Positions 44,648 to 53,215 of a stretch of DNA of 64,000 bases are shown here, piece by piece. Position 1 is the stretch's first letter. Each line of letters begins with the position of its first letter. A program made the position numbers and the translations under genes. The notes beneath the pieces were generated by a model. The model was given only the letters and a program-made list of their open reading frames with translations. It did no database searches and was not told where the DNA came from. This DNA is from Ruminococcus sp. AM22-13 (lineage in GTDB: Bacteria; Bacillota; Clostridia; Lachnospirales; Lachnospiraceae), in assembly GCF_003471165.1 (NCBI RefSeq), contig NZ_QRIL01000009.1, forward strand, positions 62,001 through 126,000, given 5' to 3'.

Positions 44648-45847
44648 CTAAAATGAGGTCAGCGTAAGAATTTTATCCAGGATTTTAAGGGCTGCGTCCT
44701 CCTTACTCATAAGTGGGAGTGATACTTCCTCATCCTGTGTAATCAGAGTCAGCACATTCGTATCTCCCTGAAATCCGGCGCCTTCTACTTTTACATTGTT
44801 GGCAGCTACCATATCCAGGTTCTTCTTTGTGAGCTTGGCTCTGGAATTACCGATCACATTCTGCGTCTCCATAGAGAAACCGCAAAGGAACTGTCCGTCA
44901 CGTTTGTGTTCTCCCAGAAACTTCAGGATATCATCTGTTCTCTCTAATTCTATGGACATCTGTCCGTCACTCTTCTTGACCTTCTCGTCACTGACTTTCG
45001 CCGGACGGTAATCTGCAACTGCTGCCGCCTTGATGATGATATCCTGCTCATCGCTGACAGAAGTCACTGCTTCATACATATCCTTTGCAGTCACAACAGG
45101 CACTACTTTTACAAACATCGGAGGTTCGATTGCAGTACGTCCGCTGACAAGCGTGACATCTGCTCCGCGAAGCATCGCAGCTTTTGCAATAGCATAGCCC
45201 ATTTTTCCGGAAGAATGATTCGTAATATATCGCACAGGATCGATTGATTCCTGCGTAGGACCTGCAGTTACAAGGATTTTCTTTCCTTTCAGATCTTTTT
45301 CACAGGCGGCTTCTCTCTCAATATATGCAAGTAATGTCTCAGGCTCCGGCATCTTGCCCGCACCTGTGTCACCACACGCCAGATAACCGCTTGCAGGAGT
45401 AATCACTTCATAACCATAATGCTCCAGAATCTTAAGGTTATCCTGAACTACAGGATTCTCAAACATATTTGTATTCATGGCAGGGGAAATGAATTTCTTG
45501 CATTTGCATGCCATGATCGTGGTAGTAAGCATATCATCTGCAATTCCATGAGCCAGTTTGCCAATCACATTGGCGCTTGCCGGTGCGATCATTACGACAT
45601 CTGCTTTCTTTGCGATAGATACATGCTCTACCTGGAACTGGAAATTCCGGTCAAAGGTATCTACCAGGCATTTATTGCCTGTGAGAGTCTCAAAAGTGAT
45701 CGGATTGATAAAGTTCGTCGCATTTTTTGTCATAAGTACATGAACATCTGCGCGGCGTTTCTTTAAGGTGCTTGCAAGATATGCAATCTTATATGCAGCA
45801 ATGCTGCCCGTCACTCCTAATAATACTGTTTTTCCTTCCAGTGTCAT
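44648..45847 (-). CDS. coaBC: Bifunctional phosphopantothenoylcysteine decarboxylase / phosphopantothenate-cysteine ligase
   Basis: 399 residues. CoaC flavoprotein domain (1-180): LLGVTGSIAAYKIAYL, active-site H75 in VEHVSIAK, PAMNTNM at 122-128, and C158 in SGYLACGDTGAGKM. CoaB domain (about 188-399): ILVTAGPTQESIDPVRYITNHSSGKMGYAIA. Together they convert 4'-phosphopantothenate plus cysteine to 4'-phosphopantetheine. It heads the CoA operon. Confidence 0.96.
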   Translation of the reverse strand: MTLEGKTVLLGVTGSIAAYKIAYLASTLKKRRADVHVLMTKNATNFINPITFETLTGNKCLVDTFDRNFQFQVEHVSIAKKADVVMIAPASANVIGKLAHGIADDMLTTTIMACKCKKFISPAMNTNMFENPVVQDNLKILEHYGYEVITPASGYLACGDTGAGKMPEPETLLAYIEREAACEKDLKGKKILVTAGPTQESIDPVRYITNHSSGKMGYAIAKAAMLRGADVTLVSGRTAIEPPMFVKVVPVVTAKDMYEAVTSVSDEQDIIIKAAAVADYRPAKVSDEKVKKSDGQMSIELERTDDILKFLGEHKRDGQFLCGFSMETQNVIGNSRAKLTKKNLDMVAANNVKVEGAGFQGDTNVLTLITQDEEVSLPLMSKEDAALKILDKILTLTSF

Positions 45848-46000
45848 TTTCTCTCTCCCTCTTTCTCCGGATCATTACTGACTGTTGTTTTCCTACATTC
45901 AGTAATTATTTCTGTTTTCTAACACAATTCTCCTTATTATAGACTAATTGTTATCAAAAATGCAATACAGGATTTGTTTTCTTTGCAAAACAATCTTTCC

Positions 46001-46029
46001 TGGTTACTGTTCACTCCGTGCCCAGTAAC
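46001..46029. repeat. Solo hairpin of the GTTACTGTTCAC family
   Basis: GTTACTG, loop TTCACTCCGTGCC, CAGTAAC. The loop is identical to that at 13326-13363. It lies in the divergent 275-bp gap between coaBC and the LuxR-type gene. Confidence 0.7.
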
Positions 46030-46068
46030 TTTTGCCACAGGTAATCCAGAATAAATTTAGATAAGCGC

Positions 46069-46097
46069 TTGTTTAATCTTTCCATGTAAATTATAAT
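46069..46097 (+). promoter_or_regulatory. Promoter of the LuxR-type/mnmM pair
   Basis: TTGTTT at 46069-46074, 17-nt spacer, TATAAT at 46092-46097, 25 nt upstream of the ATG at 46123. Confidence 0.65.
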
Positions 46098-46122
46098 AAA
46101 ATTTACGAAAGGAATTTTTATC

Positions 46123-46563
46123 ATGCCGAAACAAAAACCGAATTTAAATACTATTTACATATCCGAACGATTACACGAAAGTCTGAAACCAATTTCCCAC
46201 TGCACACTGACAACAGTAGTCGCCCCTATGGGATACGGTAAAACAACAGCCATAAACTGGTATCTTGCAGAACGCACAAAGAGAGAAGAACTATATTTGT
46301 GTCAGAAATACGAAGTCCGTCAGAAGGAACTGGACAATGCCGGTCCACGTCCCATGGTGCTCTCTTCGCTGACGGACCGTGAACACGAAATCGTCATGTT
46401 GTTGCAGCAGCGCTTAAGTAATCGTGAAATCGGAGAAAAACTTTTTCTTTCTGAAGGCAGTGTGAAACAATATATCAATCAGATTTATTCCAAACTTCAT
46501 ATCGGAGGCGATACCCGCACAAAACGAAAACAATTATTAGAATTGCTTTCATCCAACAATTAA
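46123..46563 (+). CDS. Internally deleted MalT-like LuxR-family regulator
   Basis: 146 residues. Residues 10-60 match the very N-terminus of the large MalT-type ATPase regulators (SERLHESL, then TTVVAPMGYGKTTAINWYL with Walker A at 34-41). From about 78 on comes a complete LuxR HTH (LSSLTDREHEIVMLLQQRLS, NREIGEKLFLSEGSVKQYI). Full-length relatives have about 800 residues; the sensor and TPR region is missing in frame. It has a good ribosome site (AAAGGA) and promoter, so a mini-regulator may be made. It could equally be a decaying gene. Confidence 0.75.
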   Translation: MPKQKPNLNTIYISERLHESLKPISHCTLTTVVAPMGYGKTTAINWYLAERTKREELYLCQKYEVRQKELDNAGPRPMVLSSLTDREHEIVMLLQQRLSNREIGEKLFLSEGSVKQYINQIYSKLHIGGDTRTKRKQLLELLSSNN

Positions 46564-46592
46564 TTTATTTGTTACATTTCATGGAGGTACAT

Positions 46593-47156
46593 ATGAAAAA
46601 CTATCAGATTACACAGTGGTGTGCTAATTTTATCAGACAGCAGGTAACTGAGGGCGATTTCTGTATAGACGCCACTATGGGAAATGGCAACGATACACTT
46701 TTATTATCTCAATTATGTAAAACGACAGGGAAAGTGCTGGCTTTCGATATCCAGAAACAGGCACTGGCTGCCACCAGAGAAAAGCTGGTCGCTGAGCATG
46801 CTCCTCAAAATTACACCCTTCTTTTGGAATCCCATGCAAATATGTCTAAGTATGCCGAGGCAGATAGTATAAGCTGCATTGTTTTCAATTTCGGCTATCT
46901 TCCGGGCGGCGATCATTCCCTCGCGACCAGAGGCGAGACCAGTATTCAGGCTTTAACACAGGCTTTATCTCTGCTGAAAAAGGGAGGCATGATCTCTCTT
47001 TGTATTTACAGCGGCGGTGATTCTGGCTTTGATGAACGAAATCAGATTCTTTCCTGGCTGAAAGAATTGGATCCGCATAAATATCTGGTAATAAAAAGTG
47101 AATATTATAACCGGCCAAATAATCCTCCGATCCCTGTACTTATCATAAAAAATTGA
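46593..47156 (+). CDS. mnmM: Class I SAM methyltransferase, MnmM/YtqB-like
   Basis: 187 residues. DATMGNGNDTLLLSQL at 26-41 is the SAM-binding motif of the YtqB/MnmM (rRNA_methylase) family; FNFGYLPGGDHSLATR and the C-terminal YNRPNNPPIPVLIIKN are characteristic. Known members methylate the 5-aminomethyl-2-thiouridine at tRNA position 34. The start at 46593 follows GGAGGTACAT; the frame extends to 46569 without a site. It is 29 nt behind the LuxR-type gene. Confidence 0.88.
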   Translation: MKNYQITQWCANFIRQQVTEGDFCIDATMGNGNDTLLLSQLCKTTGKVLAFDIQKQALAATREKLVAEHAPQNYTLLLESHANMSKYAEADSISCIVFNFGYLPGGDHSLATRGETSIQALTQALSLLKKGGMISLCIYSGGDSGFDERNQILSWLKELDPHKYLVIKSEYYNRPNNPPIPVLIIKN

Positions 47157-47162
47157 CAGCAC

Positions 47163-47211
47163 AAAAAGACACCGGAAAAGAATATCGTAAAAATCTTTTC
47201 CAGTGTCTTTT
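47163..47211. terminator. Bidirectional terminator after mnmM
   Basis: AAAAGACACCGGAAAAGA, loop, TCTTTTCCAGTGTCTTTT. It also serves the convergent cyclophilin gene poorly, as 76 nt separate them. Confidence 0.85.
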
Positions 47212-47287
47212 GTAATCTAAGTATTTTTTTAATCTGTTCTTTCTCCGATTTTTCTTATCTGACCAGAGAATTGAGAATTCATTCTGT

Positions 47288-48115
47288 TTAGTCTGTGATT
47301 TTGATTGTCTCAATCACCGGCTGTTCATCTGCCGGAATCGTTCCGTTGTTGTCTGTTGGTTTAGCGTCCTCGCAGATCTTATCTACAATGTCCATTCCTT
47401 CTGTTACATGTCCAAATCCTGCATAATCACCGTCCAGGAATGTGCTGTCTGTCTGAACGATAAAGAACTGTGAGCTTCCACTGTCCGGATCACTTGCTCT
47501 CGCCATGGAAATAGTTCCTCTTGTATGAGAAATATCGTTATCTACTCCATTGTTGCTGAACTCACCCTTAATGTTCTCGTCAGATCCGCCTGTTCCATCT
47601 CCATTCGGATCGCCGCCCTGGATCATAAATCCATCCATGATGCGGTGGAATGTCAGTCCGTCATAGAAACCTTCCTGTGCAAGCTTCACAAAATTTGTTA
47701 CAGTAATCGGCGCTGTATCTGCATCCAGTTCCACATCAATCGTGCCATAATCTTTTACTTCGATTTCTGCATGATGAGTTCCTGTAAGTTCTTTGGAAGT
47801 ATCCAGAAGTACACCTGTGTTGCTGTCTTTCCCATCTTCTGTATCACTATCAGTGTTATCTATATCCGAAGATTCGCTGTCTTCTTCATCAGATCCGTCA
47901 GTAAATCCTGCCTTCTCTGCCTCTTCTTCACTTACTGTATCTTCACTGTCAGAAGAAGTGGAATCTGTCTTGGTTTCTGTCTGATTGGAAGTTTCTTCCT
48001 TTGTTGTTTCTTCTGTCTTTGTTGGTTCCTCTGTTTTATCGCCGCTGCCACATCCTGCCAGTAAACTTGCTGACATGGCTGTAACGCAAAGTGCTGCCAG
48101 TAATTTTCTCTTCAT
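47288..48115 (-). CDS. Cyclophilin-type peptidyl-prolyl isomerase lipoprotein
   Basis: 275 residues. A lipoprotein signal with lipobox LLAGC (C22) is followed by a Thr/Glu/Ser/Asp-rich low-complexity linker (25-105) and a cyclophilin domain (about 110-275): ITVTNFVKLAQEGFYDGLTFHRIMDGFMIQGGDP, SGSSQFFIV and FGHVTEGMDIVDKI. It probably assists folding of exported proteins on the outer membrane face. Confidence 0.92.
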   Translation of the reverse strand: MKRKLLAALCVTAMSASLLAGCGSGDKTEEPTKTEETTKEETSNQTETKTDSTSSDSEDTVSEEEAEKAGFTDGSDEEDSESSDIDNTDSDTEDGKDSNTGVLLDTSKELTGTHHAEIEVKDYGTIDVELDADTAPITVTNFVKLAQEGFYDGLTFHRIMDGFMIQGGDPNGDGTGGSDENIKGEFSNNGVDNDISHTRGTISMARASDPDSGSSQFFIVQTDSTFLDGDYAGFGHVTEGMDIVDKICEDAKPTDNNGTIPADEQPVIETIKITD

Positions 48116-48434
48116 TATTCTCTACCTCCAAAATTATTCCGTTTCAAGGCTTTTATATCATTTATTACCATCCTCAAAACACAATCTTATCTGATTATAA
48201 CCTATCCTGAAAAAAAAACAACTCTTTTCACAAAATGTTCAGATTGTCTGGTTTACTTTCTGACATTTGCCTGTTAAAATATACCTGAAATACAGTAATA
48301 TATAATGATATCCGGGTCAAAAAAGCTGTTCAGACCTATACAATAAAGCTTTTGAATTTTGGGTCCTGATACCATATATATTCATCTGCTAAAAGCACGA
48401 GTAATTATTCTTATTTGAAAGTGAGGAATCCGAA

Positions 48435-48914
48435 ATGGAAAAAATTACAAGTTTTACCATTGACCATATCAAACTTCAGCCGGGTGTCTATGTTTCCCGC
48501 AAGGATCCGGTTGGAAACAGTGTGATCACCACGTTTGATATCCGTATGACCTCTCCGAATGAAGAGCCGGTCATGAACACTGCAGAGCTTCACACAATTG
48601 AGCATCTGGCAGCTACTTTTCTCAGAAATCATAAGGAATTCGGTCCTAAAATGATCTACTGGGGACCAATGGGATGCCGTACCGGAAACTATCTTCTTTT
48701 AGCCGGAGATTATGAATCAAAGGATATCGTTCCGCTTATGATCGAAACTTTTGAGTTTATCCGTGATTTCGAGGGCGACGTCCCGGGAGCATCTGCCAAA
48801 GACTGCGGAAACTATCTGGATATGAATCTGCCAATGGCCAAATATCTGGCCAAGAAATTCCTGGATGAAGTTCTCTATGACATCAAACCTGACAGACTTG
48901 TTTATCCACAGTAA
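48435..48914 (+). CDS. luxS: S-ribosylhomocysteine lyase
   Basis: 159 residues. Metal ligands H53 and H57 in HTIEHLAATFLRNH and C124 in KDCGNYLDM, with the catalytic cysteine C81 in WGPMGCRTG. It splits S-ribosylhomocysteine to homocysteine and the AI-2 precursor DPD, recycling SAM by-products. The start follows GAGGAATCCGAA. No pfs/mtnN or methionine gene is adjacent. The 319-bp upstream gap shows no riboswitch that I recognise. Confidence 0.96.
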   Translation: MEKITSFTIDHIKLQPGVYVSRKDPVGNSVITTFDIRMTSPNEEPVMNTAELHTIEHLAATFLRNHKEFGPKMIYWGPMGCRTGNYLLLAGDYESKDIVPLMIETFEFIRDFEGDVPGASAKDCGNYLDMNLPMAKYLAKKFLDEVLYDIKPDRLVYPQ

Positions 48915-48959
48915 GTAAGAACATATAAGTTACCAAGTGACTGTCTCTCAGCCATACTC

Positions 48960-49190
48960 TTTGCGTTGTATGTCTCAATATCAGGCGGATATTCGTAATT
49001 GATGCAAGAGCTTACTTATATTTGAGTCAATCGGATATTCGCAATCCGCTTTCGCTACTTGCTCATAACCAAATAACTGCTTCGCAGTTTATCAGAAGGG
49101 GCTTGTACCCCTTCTGATACAAGCAAGTCCCCACCCACTGCTTATTGCTCTTCGCAATTGAAGCAGGGGACTTACTTGATTTGGTTAAAA
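48960..49190. repeat. Composite of dispersed repeat modules downstream of luxS
   Basis: Contains, in order: GGCGGATATTCGTAATTGAT, the CGGATATTCGCAATCCGC module (49025-49068), AACTGCTTCGCAGTTTATC, an 11-bp perfect stem ATCAGAAGGGG/CCCCTTCTGAT (49091-49118), and AAGCAAGTCCCC paired imperfectly with GGGGACTTACTTG (to 49188). It is non-coding. Pieces recur at six other places in the window. Confidence 0.75.
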
Positions 49191-49192
49191 CA

Positions 49193-49248
49193 AAATGCAG
49201 AAGCTACCGAGTTATTATCACTCACCGCTTCTGCATTTATTTTTTTAT
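49193..49248. terminator. Bidirectional terminator between luxS and SH3 lipoprotein genes
   Basis: AAATGCAGAAGC, long loop, GCTTCTGCATTT followed by ATTTTTTTATT; on the other strand the stem is followed by TGTTTT. Confidence 0.8.
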
Positions 49249-49297
49249 TCACACAATAAATCTAATATCTCTAATTCATGGATAGTTATTAAACTCC

Positions 49298-49804
49298 CTA
49301 GTATTCTGCACTTTCATCATAGGAAGTATCATCGTAAGATGTATCTTCAGCTGCATCTGTATCTGCTGTTGCGGCTACCGCATCTGCTGCAGGAGCTGTC
49401 GTTGTCACAAAATCTCCGCTGGCATAGCATGTCTGTCCGTTGTAGTCCACACGGATCCAGCCATTCTCACATACACCTGTACTGTTCAGCTGAGTTCCGG
49501 ATGCCACGCTTGCAATCAATTCTGCATCCGCGCTTGCGTCAGAACGAAGGTTCAGTTCTGCAGATGCATAATATGTACCGGTCTTTACTTCTACCTTCAC
49601 ACCACTGGCTGTCTGCTCTGCTGAAGGAGTAGGTGTTGCCTCCGGTGTCGGTGTCGCTTCCGCTACTTCAGGAGTAGGTGTTACCTCCGGTGTTGGTGTT
49701 ACTTTAACGATCATAACACTGGAATCAATAGTAGGGTCAAATCCGCATCCCTGAACGGCAAATGCAAGTCCCAGTACCAGAACCAGCCAAAGTGATTTTT
49801 TCAT
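49298..49804 (-). CDS. SH3-domain lipoprotein
   Basis: 168 residues. Lipobox VQGC (C20) after a hydrophobic signal, then a spacer with TPTPEV-type repeats (about 37-65), then one bacterial SH3 domain (about 76-130: YASAELNLRSDASADAELIA, GWIRVDYNGQTCYASGDFV) and an Ala/Asp/Tyr-rich tail. SH3b domains often bind cell-wall peptides. No enzymatic domain is attached. It is monocistronic. Confidence 0.85.
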   Translation of the reverse strand: MKKSLWLVLVLGLAFAVQGCGFDPTIDSSVMIVKVTPTPEVTPTPEVAEATPTPEATPTPSAEQTASGVKVEVKTGTYYASAELNLRSDASADAELIASVASGTQLNSTGVCENGWIRVDYNGQTCYASGDFVTTTAPAADAVAATADTDAAEDTSYDDTSYDESAEY

Positions 49805-49935
49805 AAGTAGAATCCTCCTTTATCAAACACGACTGCTATCCTTTCGTGTTTTCTTTGTCCGCTCACATGCGGGCAATAACCTTTGAGTATTAATATACAC
49901 GATTCTCACGCAATATGCAAGTTAAACGTTACTGG

Positions 49936-50937
49936 TTACTGTTCACATACCTCAAAAAGGACTTCCACTTCTCCCCCGCAGATCATTCCCAGGTTTGCAC
50001 CGCCCTGATTGGACAGATTATACTTTCTGATTTCTCCGTGCTTCGCTTCCGGTGCATATTTAAGAGCCTGAAATTCCACATTTCCTCCGCCAATGCTTCC
50101 ATGCAATCTGCCTTCTTTGTCCAGGAACATTTTACTTCCTGTTCCTCTTGGTGAAGAGCCACTCTTGGAAATGATCGTGATCATAACTCCGCTTTCCTTT
50201 TCCCGGACAGCTTTTTCTACTGTTTCATCAATATAGGAAACATTGTATTTATTTTTTTCCTGTACGATCTCAGCAGTGATACTTACCGCAATTTCTGCCG
50301 GCATGTGCCCTCCGATTGGAAGTCCGATCGGTGCATGGATCGTATTGAGCTGTTCTTTGCTAAAGCCCTCTCCAAGCAGTTTTTCCATAGTCAGTTTTAC
50401 TTTATTTCTGCTTCCGATCATGCCCAGATAGGTATATGGACGTCTTAAAATCTGCCTTGCGCTGGCACTGTCTCCCAGATGGCCTCTTGTTACTATCACA
50501 TAGTAAGCATTTTCATATTCCGGAATTTTATCGGGAATCTCGTCATAACTTCCCGTTATCAGACGGTCTGCATCCGGAAATCTCTCCGGAGTCACAAAAT
50601 CTTTTCTATCGTCCATAACTGTCACATGAAATCCCAGCATTTTTCCGATTTTTGCCACAGGCTGAGACACATGTCCTCCACCAAGAATAATAAGCTGAGG
50701 ATTTTTTACATAAATTTCTACAAAAAAATCATTCTCTTTGATATGAACGACTTTTGTATCCTGACACGCAGCCAGCTCTGCCTCATATTCTTTCCAGAAA
50801 TCTTCTGCCTTACTGTCAAAGGCTACGCAACTTCCTTCTTTTATCAGGCATTTCTCTCCTTTATGGCTGCCATTCAAAAACATCGCTGTTTTAACTTTTC
50901 CTGTTTCTTCCAATATCTGATAAATTTTCTTGTACAT
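49936..50937 (-). CDS. xdhC: XdhC/CoxI-family molybdenum hydroxylase maturation factor
   Basis: 333 residues. A Rossmann part with LIILGGGHVSQPVAKIGKML (82-101) and LGMIGSRNK (171-179) comes first. The XdhC/CoxI motif SGSSPRGTGSKMFLDKEG (259-276) and GSIGGGNVEFQ come second, the reverse of the classical XdhC order. Such proteins sulfurate or insert the Mo cofactor of xanthine or aldehyde oxidoreductases. No hydroxylase subunit is encoded in the window, but yedF and a hydantoinase nearby suit a selenium/molybdenum purine-catabolism context. Confidence 0.82.
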   Translation of the reverse strand: MYKKIYQILEETGKVKTAMFLNGSHKGEKCLIKEGSCVAFDSKAEDFWKEYEAELAACQDTKVVHIKENDFFVEIYVKNPQLIILGGGHVSQPVAKIGKMLGFHVTVMDDRKDFVTPERFPDADRLITGSYDEIPDKIPEYENAYYVIVTRGHLGDSASARQILRRPYTYLGMIGSRNKVKLTMEKLLGEGFSKEQLNTIHAPIGLPIGGHMPAEIAVSITAEIVQEKNKYNVSYIDETVEKAVREKESGVMITIISKSGSSPRGTGSKMFLDKEGRLHGSIGGGNVEFQALKYAPEAKHGEIRKYNLSNQGGANLGMICGGEVEVLFEVCEQ

Positions 50938-51025
50938 AGTCTCTCCTGTCTCAATCCCCTCTTTCTGTTTTTCATTGTGATTTTTTCAAAAATATATTAT
51001 AATTGACGGAAAAGGGGGAAATATC

Positions 51026-52246
51026 ATGAAAAAAAGCAAATTTCTACACAGCCTGCCGTTCAAATTACTTGTCGGCGTGGCTCTCGGCATTTGTATCGGA
51101 CTCCTGCTGAATATCTCAGATGAATCCGCCATCACAACTGCCATATTGAATCTGGTTGTGACGCTGAAATATATCTTTGGTCAGCTGATCAATTTCTGTG
51201 TTCCACTAATCATTATAGGATTTATCGCGCCATCCATCACCAAACTTGGAAACAATGCTTCCAGAATGTTAGGAGTTGCAGTCTGTATTGCTTATGCTTC
51301 CTCACTGGGAGCCGCTTTATTCTCTGCGCTGTCCGGATATGTGCTGATTCCACACTTATCCATCAGTTCCACTGCTGATCACCTGAAGACTCTGCCTGAC
51401 GTGATCTTTGAACTTTCTATTCCGCAGATCATGCCTGTTATGAGTGCACTTGTATTATCGGTTATGCTTGGACTTGCAGCTACCTGGACAAAAGCCAGCC
51501 TGGTTTCATCCTTTCTGGATGAGTTTCAGAAAATCGTGCTTTCTATTGTAGCCAGAATTATCATACCGATTCTTCCTTACTTTATCGGACTGACTTTCTG
51601 CTCTCTCGCATATGAAGGAACTATTACCAGACAGCTTCCTGTCTTTCTTAAGGTAATCGTAATTGTTTTGATAGGGCATTTTATCTGGATGGCTCTTCTG
51701 TATGTACTTGCAGGCATTTACTCCAAAGAAAATCCTATGGAAGTCGTAAAGCACTATGGACCGGCATATCTTACCGCCGTAGGAACCATGTCCTCTGCTG
51801 CCACACTTGCAGTTGCTCTCCAGTGTGCGCGTAAAGCAAAACCTTTAAGAAAAGACATGGTTGATTTTGGTATTCCGTTATTTGCCAACATTCATCTCTG
51901 TGGATCTGTTCTCACAGAAGTCTTCTTCTGTATGACGATTTCTAAAATCCTTTATGGCGCAGTACCTGCACCGGGAACTATTGTTCTTTTCTGTGTTCTG
52001 CTTGGTATTTTTGCCATCGGAGCTCCCGGTGTACCTGGCGGAACCGTTATGGCGTCTCTGGGAATCATTACCGGCATTCTGAAATTCGGAGATTCCGGCA
52101 CTGCTCTGATGCTGACTATCTTTGCTTTGCAGGACAGTTTCGGAACTGCATGTAACGTAACAGGCGATGGCGCTCTGACTTTAATCCTTACCGGATATGC
52201 GAAACGTCATAATATTAAAGAACAGCATATCAGTGTTGATCTTTAA
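51026..52246 (+). CDS. Dicarboxylate/amino acid:cation symporter (DAACS family)
   Basis: 406 residues, about eight helices plus re-entrant loops. LLVGVALGICIGLLLN, FCVPLIIIGFIAPSITKLG and GAPGVPGGTVMASLGIITGIL fit the glutamate/serine-threonine (GltP/SstT-like) superfamily. It imports an anionic or small amino acid with Na+ or H+. The start follows AAAAGGGGGAAATATC. It is divergent from xdhC (88-nt gap), so the two may share regulation. Confidence 0.85.
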   Translation: MKKSKFLHSLPFKLLVGVALGICIGLLLNISDESAITTAILNLVVTLKYIFGQLINFCVPLIIIGFIAPSITKLGNNASRMLGVAVCIAYASSLGAALFSALSGYVLIPHLSISSTADHLKTLPDVIFELSIPQIMPVMSALVLSVMLGLAATWTKASLVSSFLDEFQKIVLSIVARIIIPILPYFIGLTFCSLAYEGTITRQLPVFLKVIVIVLIGHFIWMALLYVLAGIYSKENPMEVVKHYGPAYLTAVGTMSSAATLAVALQCARKAKPLRKDMVDFGIPLFANIHLCGSVLTEVFFCMTISKILYGAVPAPGTIVLFCVLLGIFAIGAPGVPGGTVMASLGIITGILKFGDSGTALMLTIFALQDSFGTACNVTGDGALTLILTGYAKRHNIKEQHISVDL

Positions 52247-52310
52247 CAGTATGAATTATAACGAACGCCCAACGCATCCTAGTCATAGTCATAGGATATT
52301 CACAATTGAA

Positions 52311-52332
52311 GCAGGGGACTTCCTTGATTTGG
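52311..52332 (+). repeat. Dispersed repeat module
   Basis: GCAGGGGACTTCCTTGATTT, then GG, preceded by GGATATTCACAATTGAA. Same module as 11561-11586 and 49163-49188. Confidence 0.65.
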
Positions 52333-52369
52333 TTAAAAATGCATTCTGCAAAATATAATTGATTTACAA

Positions 52370-52420
52370 AACCATCATATGTATGCTTCTGTTTTAAACA
52401 GACATACACATGATGGTTGT
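52370..52420. terminator. Probable terminator between symporter and yedF
   Basis: AACCATCATATGTATG pairs with CATACACATGATGGTT across a short loop between convergent genes. The T-tracts are weak. Confidence 0.5.
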
Positions 52421-52502
52421 TTATATCACAGGAATTTAATCACTACAGAGAATCTTTCAGGCACCAGACTGAATTCTTTCTTTATTTATAATTATGAGCG
52501 AG

Positions 52503-53117
52503 TTATGGGCGAATCACCTTGTCTGCACCTGTCATACGCTCAGCAATCGTATACATGTCTGTAACCTTACCAACCATCAGCTTATCCATCAGTCCGTAAT
52601 GTTTCAGGCAGGTACCACAAGTCAGAATTTCTACTCCCTCTTCTTCCATCTTTTTCAGATCTTCAATACTCTCAGAACCTTCTGTCGTAAGTTTAGCTCC
52701 TCCATTATAGAAGAGAATTGTATCCAGATGTGTATCCATCTGAGAAAGCGCATAGATAAATCCCTTGATCAGAATCTTACCAAGTTCATCATCACCATTC
52801 CCCATAACATTAGATGAGATTACAGCTACTGTCACTTTTTTATGTGGTGTCTCGCATACGAATTCTTCTTCATTTACATCTCCACCCGCCTGCTCTGTCT
52901 GAACAGTCATTTTTACCTGGTATTTCTTATCCTCCAACTTCTCTGACACAAATGTGCATCCTGTTTTATTTGCAAGTCTGCTCAGATTGTTTACTGCAGT
53001 TTCATTATCAACCAGAATCTCAATTTCATCACCGATTGCTGCCTTGTCAATTACTTTCTTTGTCATTACTACCGGGATTGGACACTGCTTTCCCATTGCG
53101 TCTACTTCATGTCTCAT
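52503..53117 (-). CDS. yedF: YedF-type sulfurtransferase-like selenium metabolism protein
   Basis: 204 residues. An N-terminal TusA-like domain (1-70) carries DAMGKQCPIPVVMTKK with C12. A C-terminal DsrE-like domain (about 90-204) has VMGNGDDELGKILIKGFIYAL and the cysteine pair in ILTCGTCLKHYGL. This two-domain form is associated with selenium metabolism in genomes that make selenium-dependent molybdenum hydroxylases. No selD or selA is present in the window. Confidence 0.87.
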   Translation of the reverse strand: MRHEVDAMGKQCPIPVVMTKKVIDKAAIGDEIEILVDNETAVNNLSRLANKTGCTFVSEKLEDKKYQVKMTVQTEQAGGDVNEEEFVCETPHKKVTVAVISSNVMGNGDDELGKILIKGFIYALSQMDTHLDTILFYNGGAKLTTEGSESIEDLKKMEEEGVEILTCGTCLKHYGLMDKLMVGKVTDMYTIAERMTGADKVIRP

Positions 53118-53215
53118 TTTGGGTCACCTCTTAATTATTTATTCTTTCAACATACAGCCTTGCCAGAACGCAATTTTATATGTTCAAATTCATTATTCTA
53201 TATCTTTCCACTCCA

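Noticed and set aside
48116..48434. luxS leader examined for SAM or SAH riboswitch
   Set aside because: None of the conserved SAM- or SAH-riboswitch landmarks is visible; only an AT-rich leader is seen.
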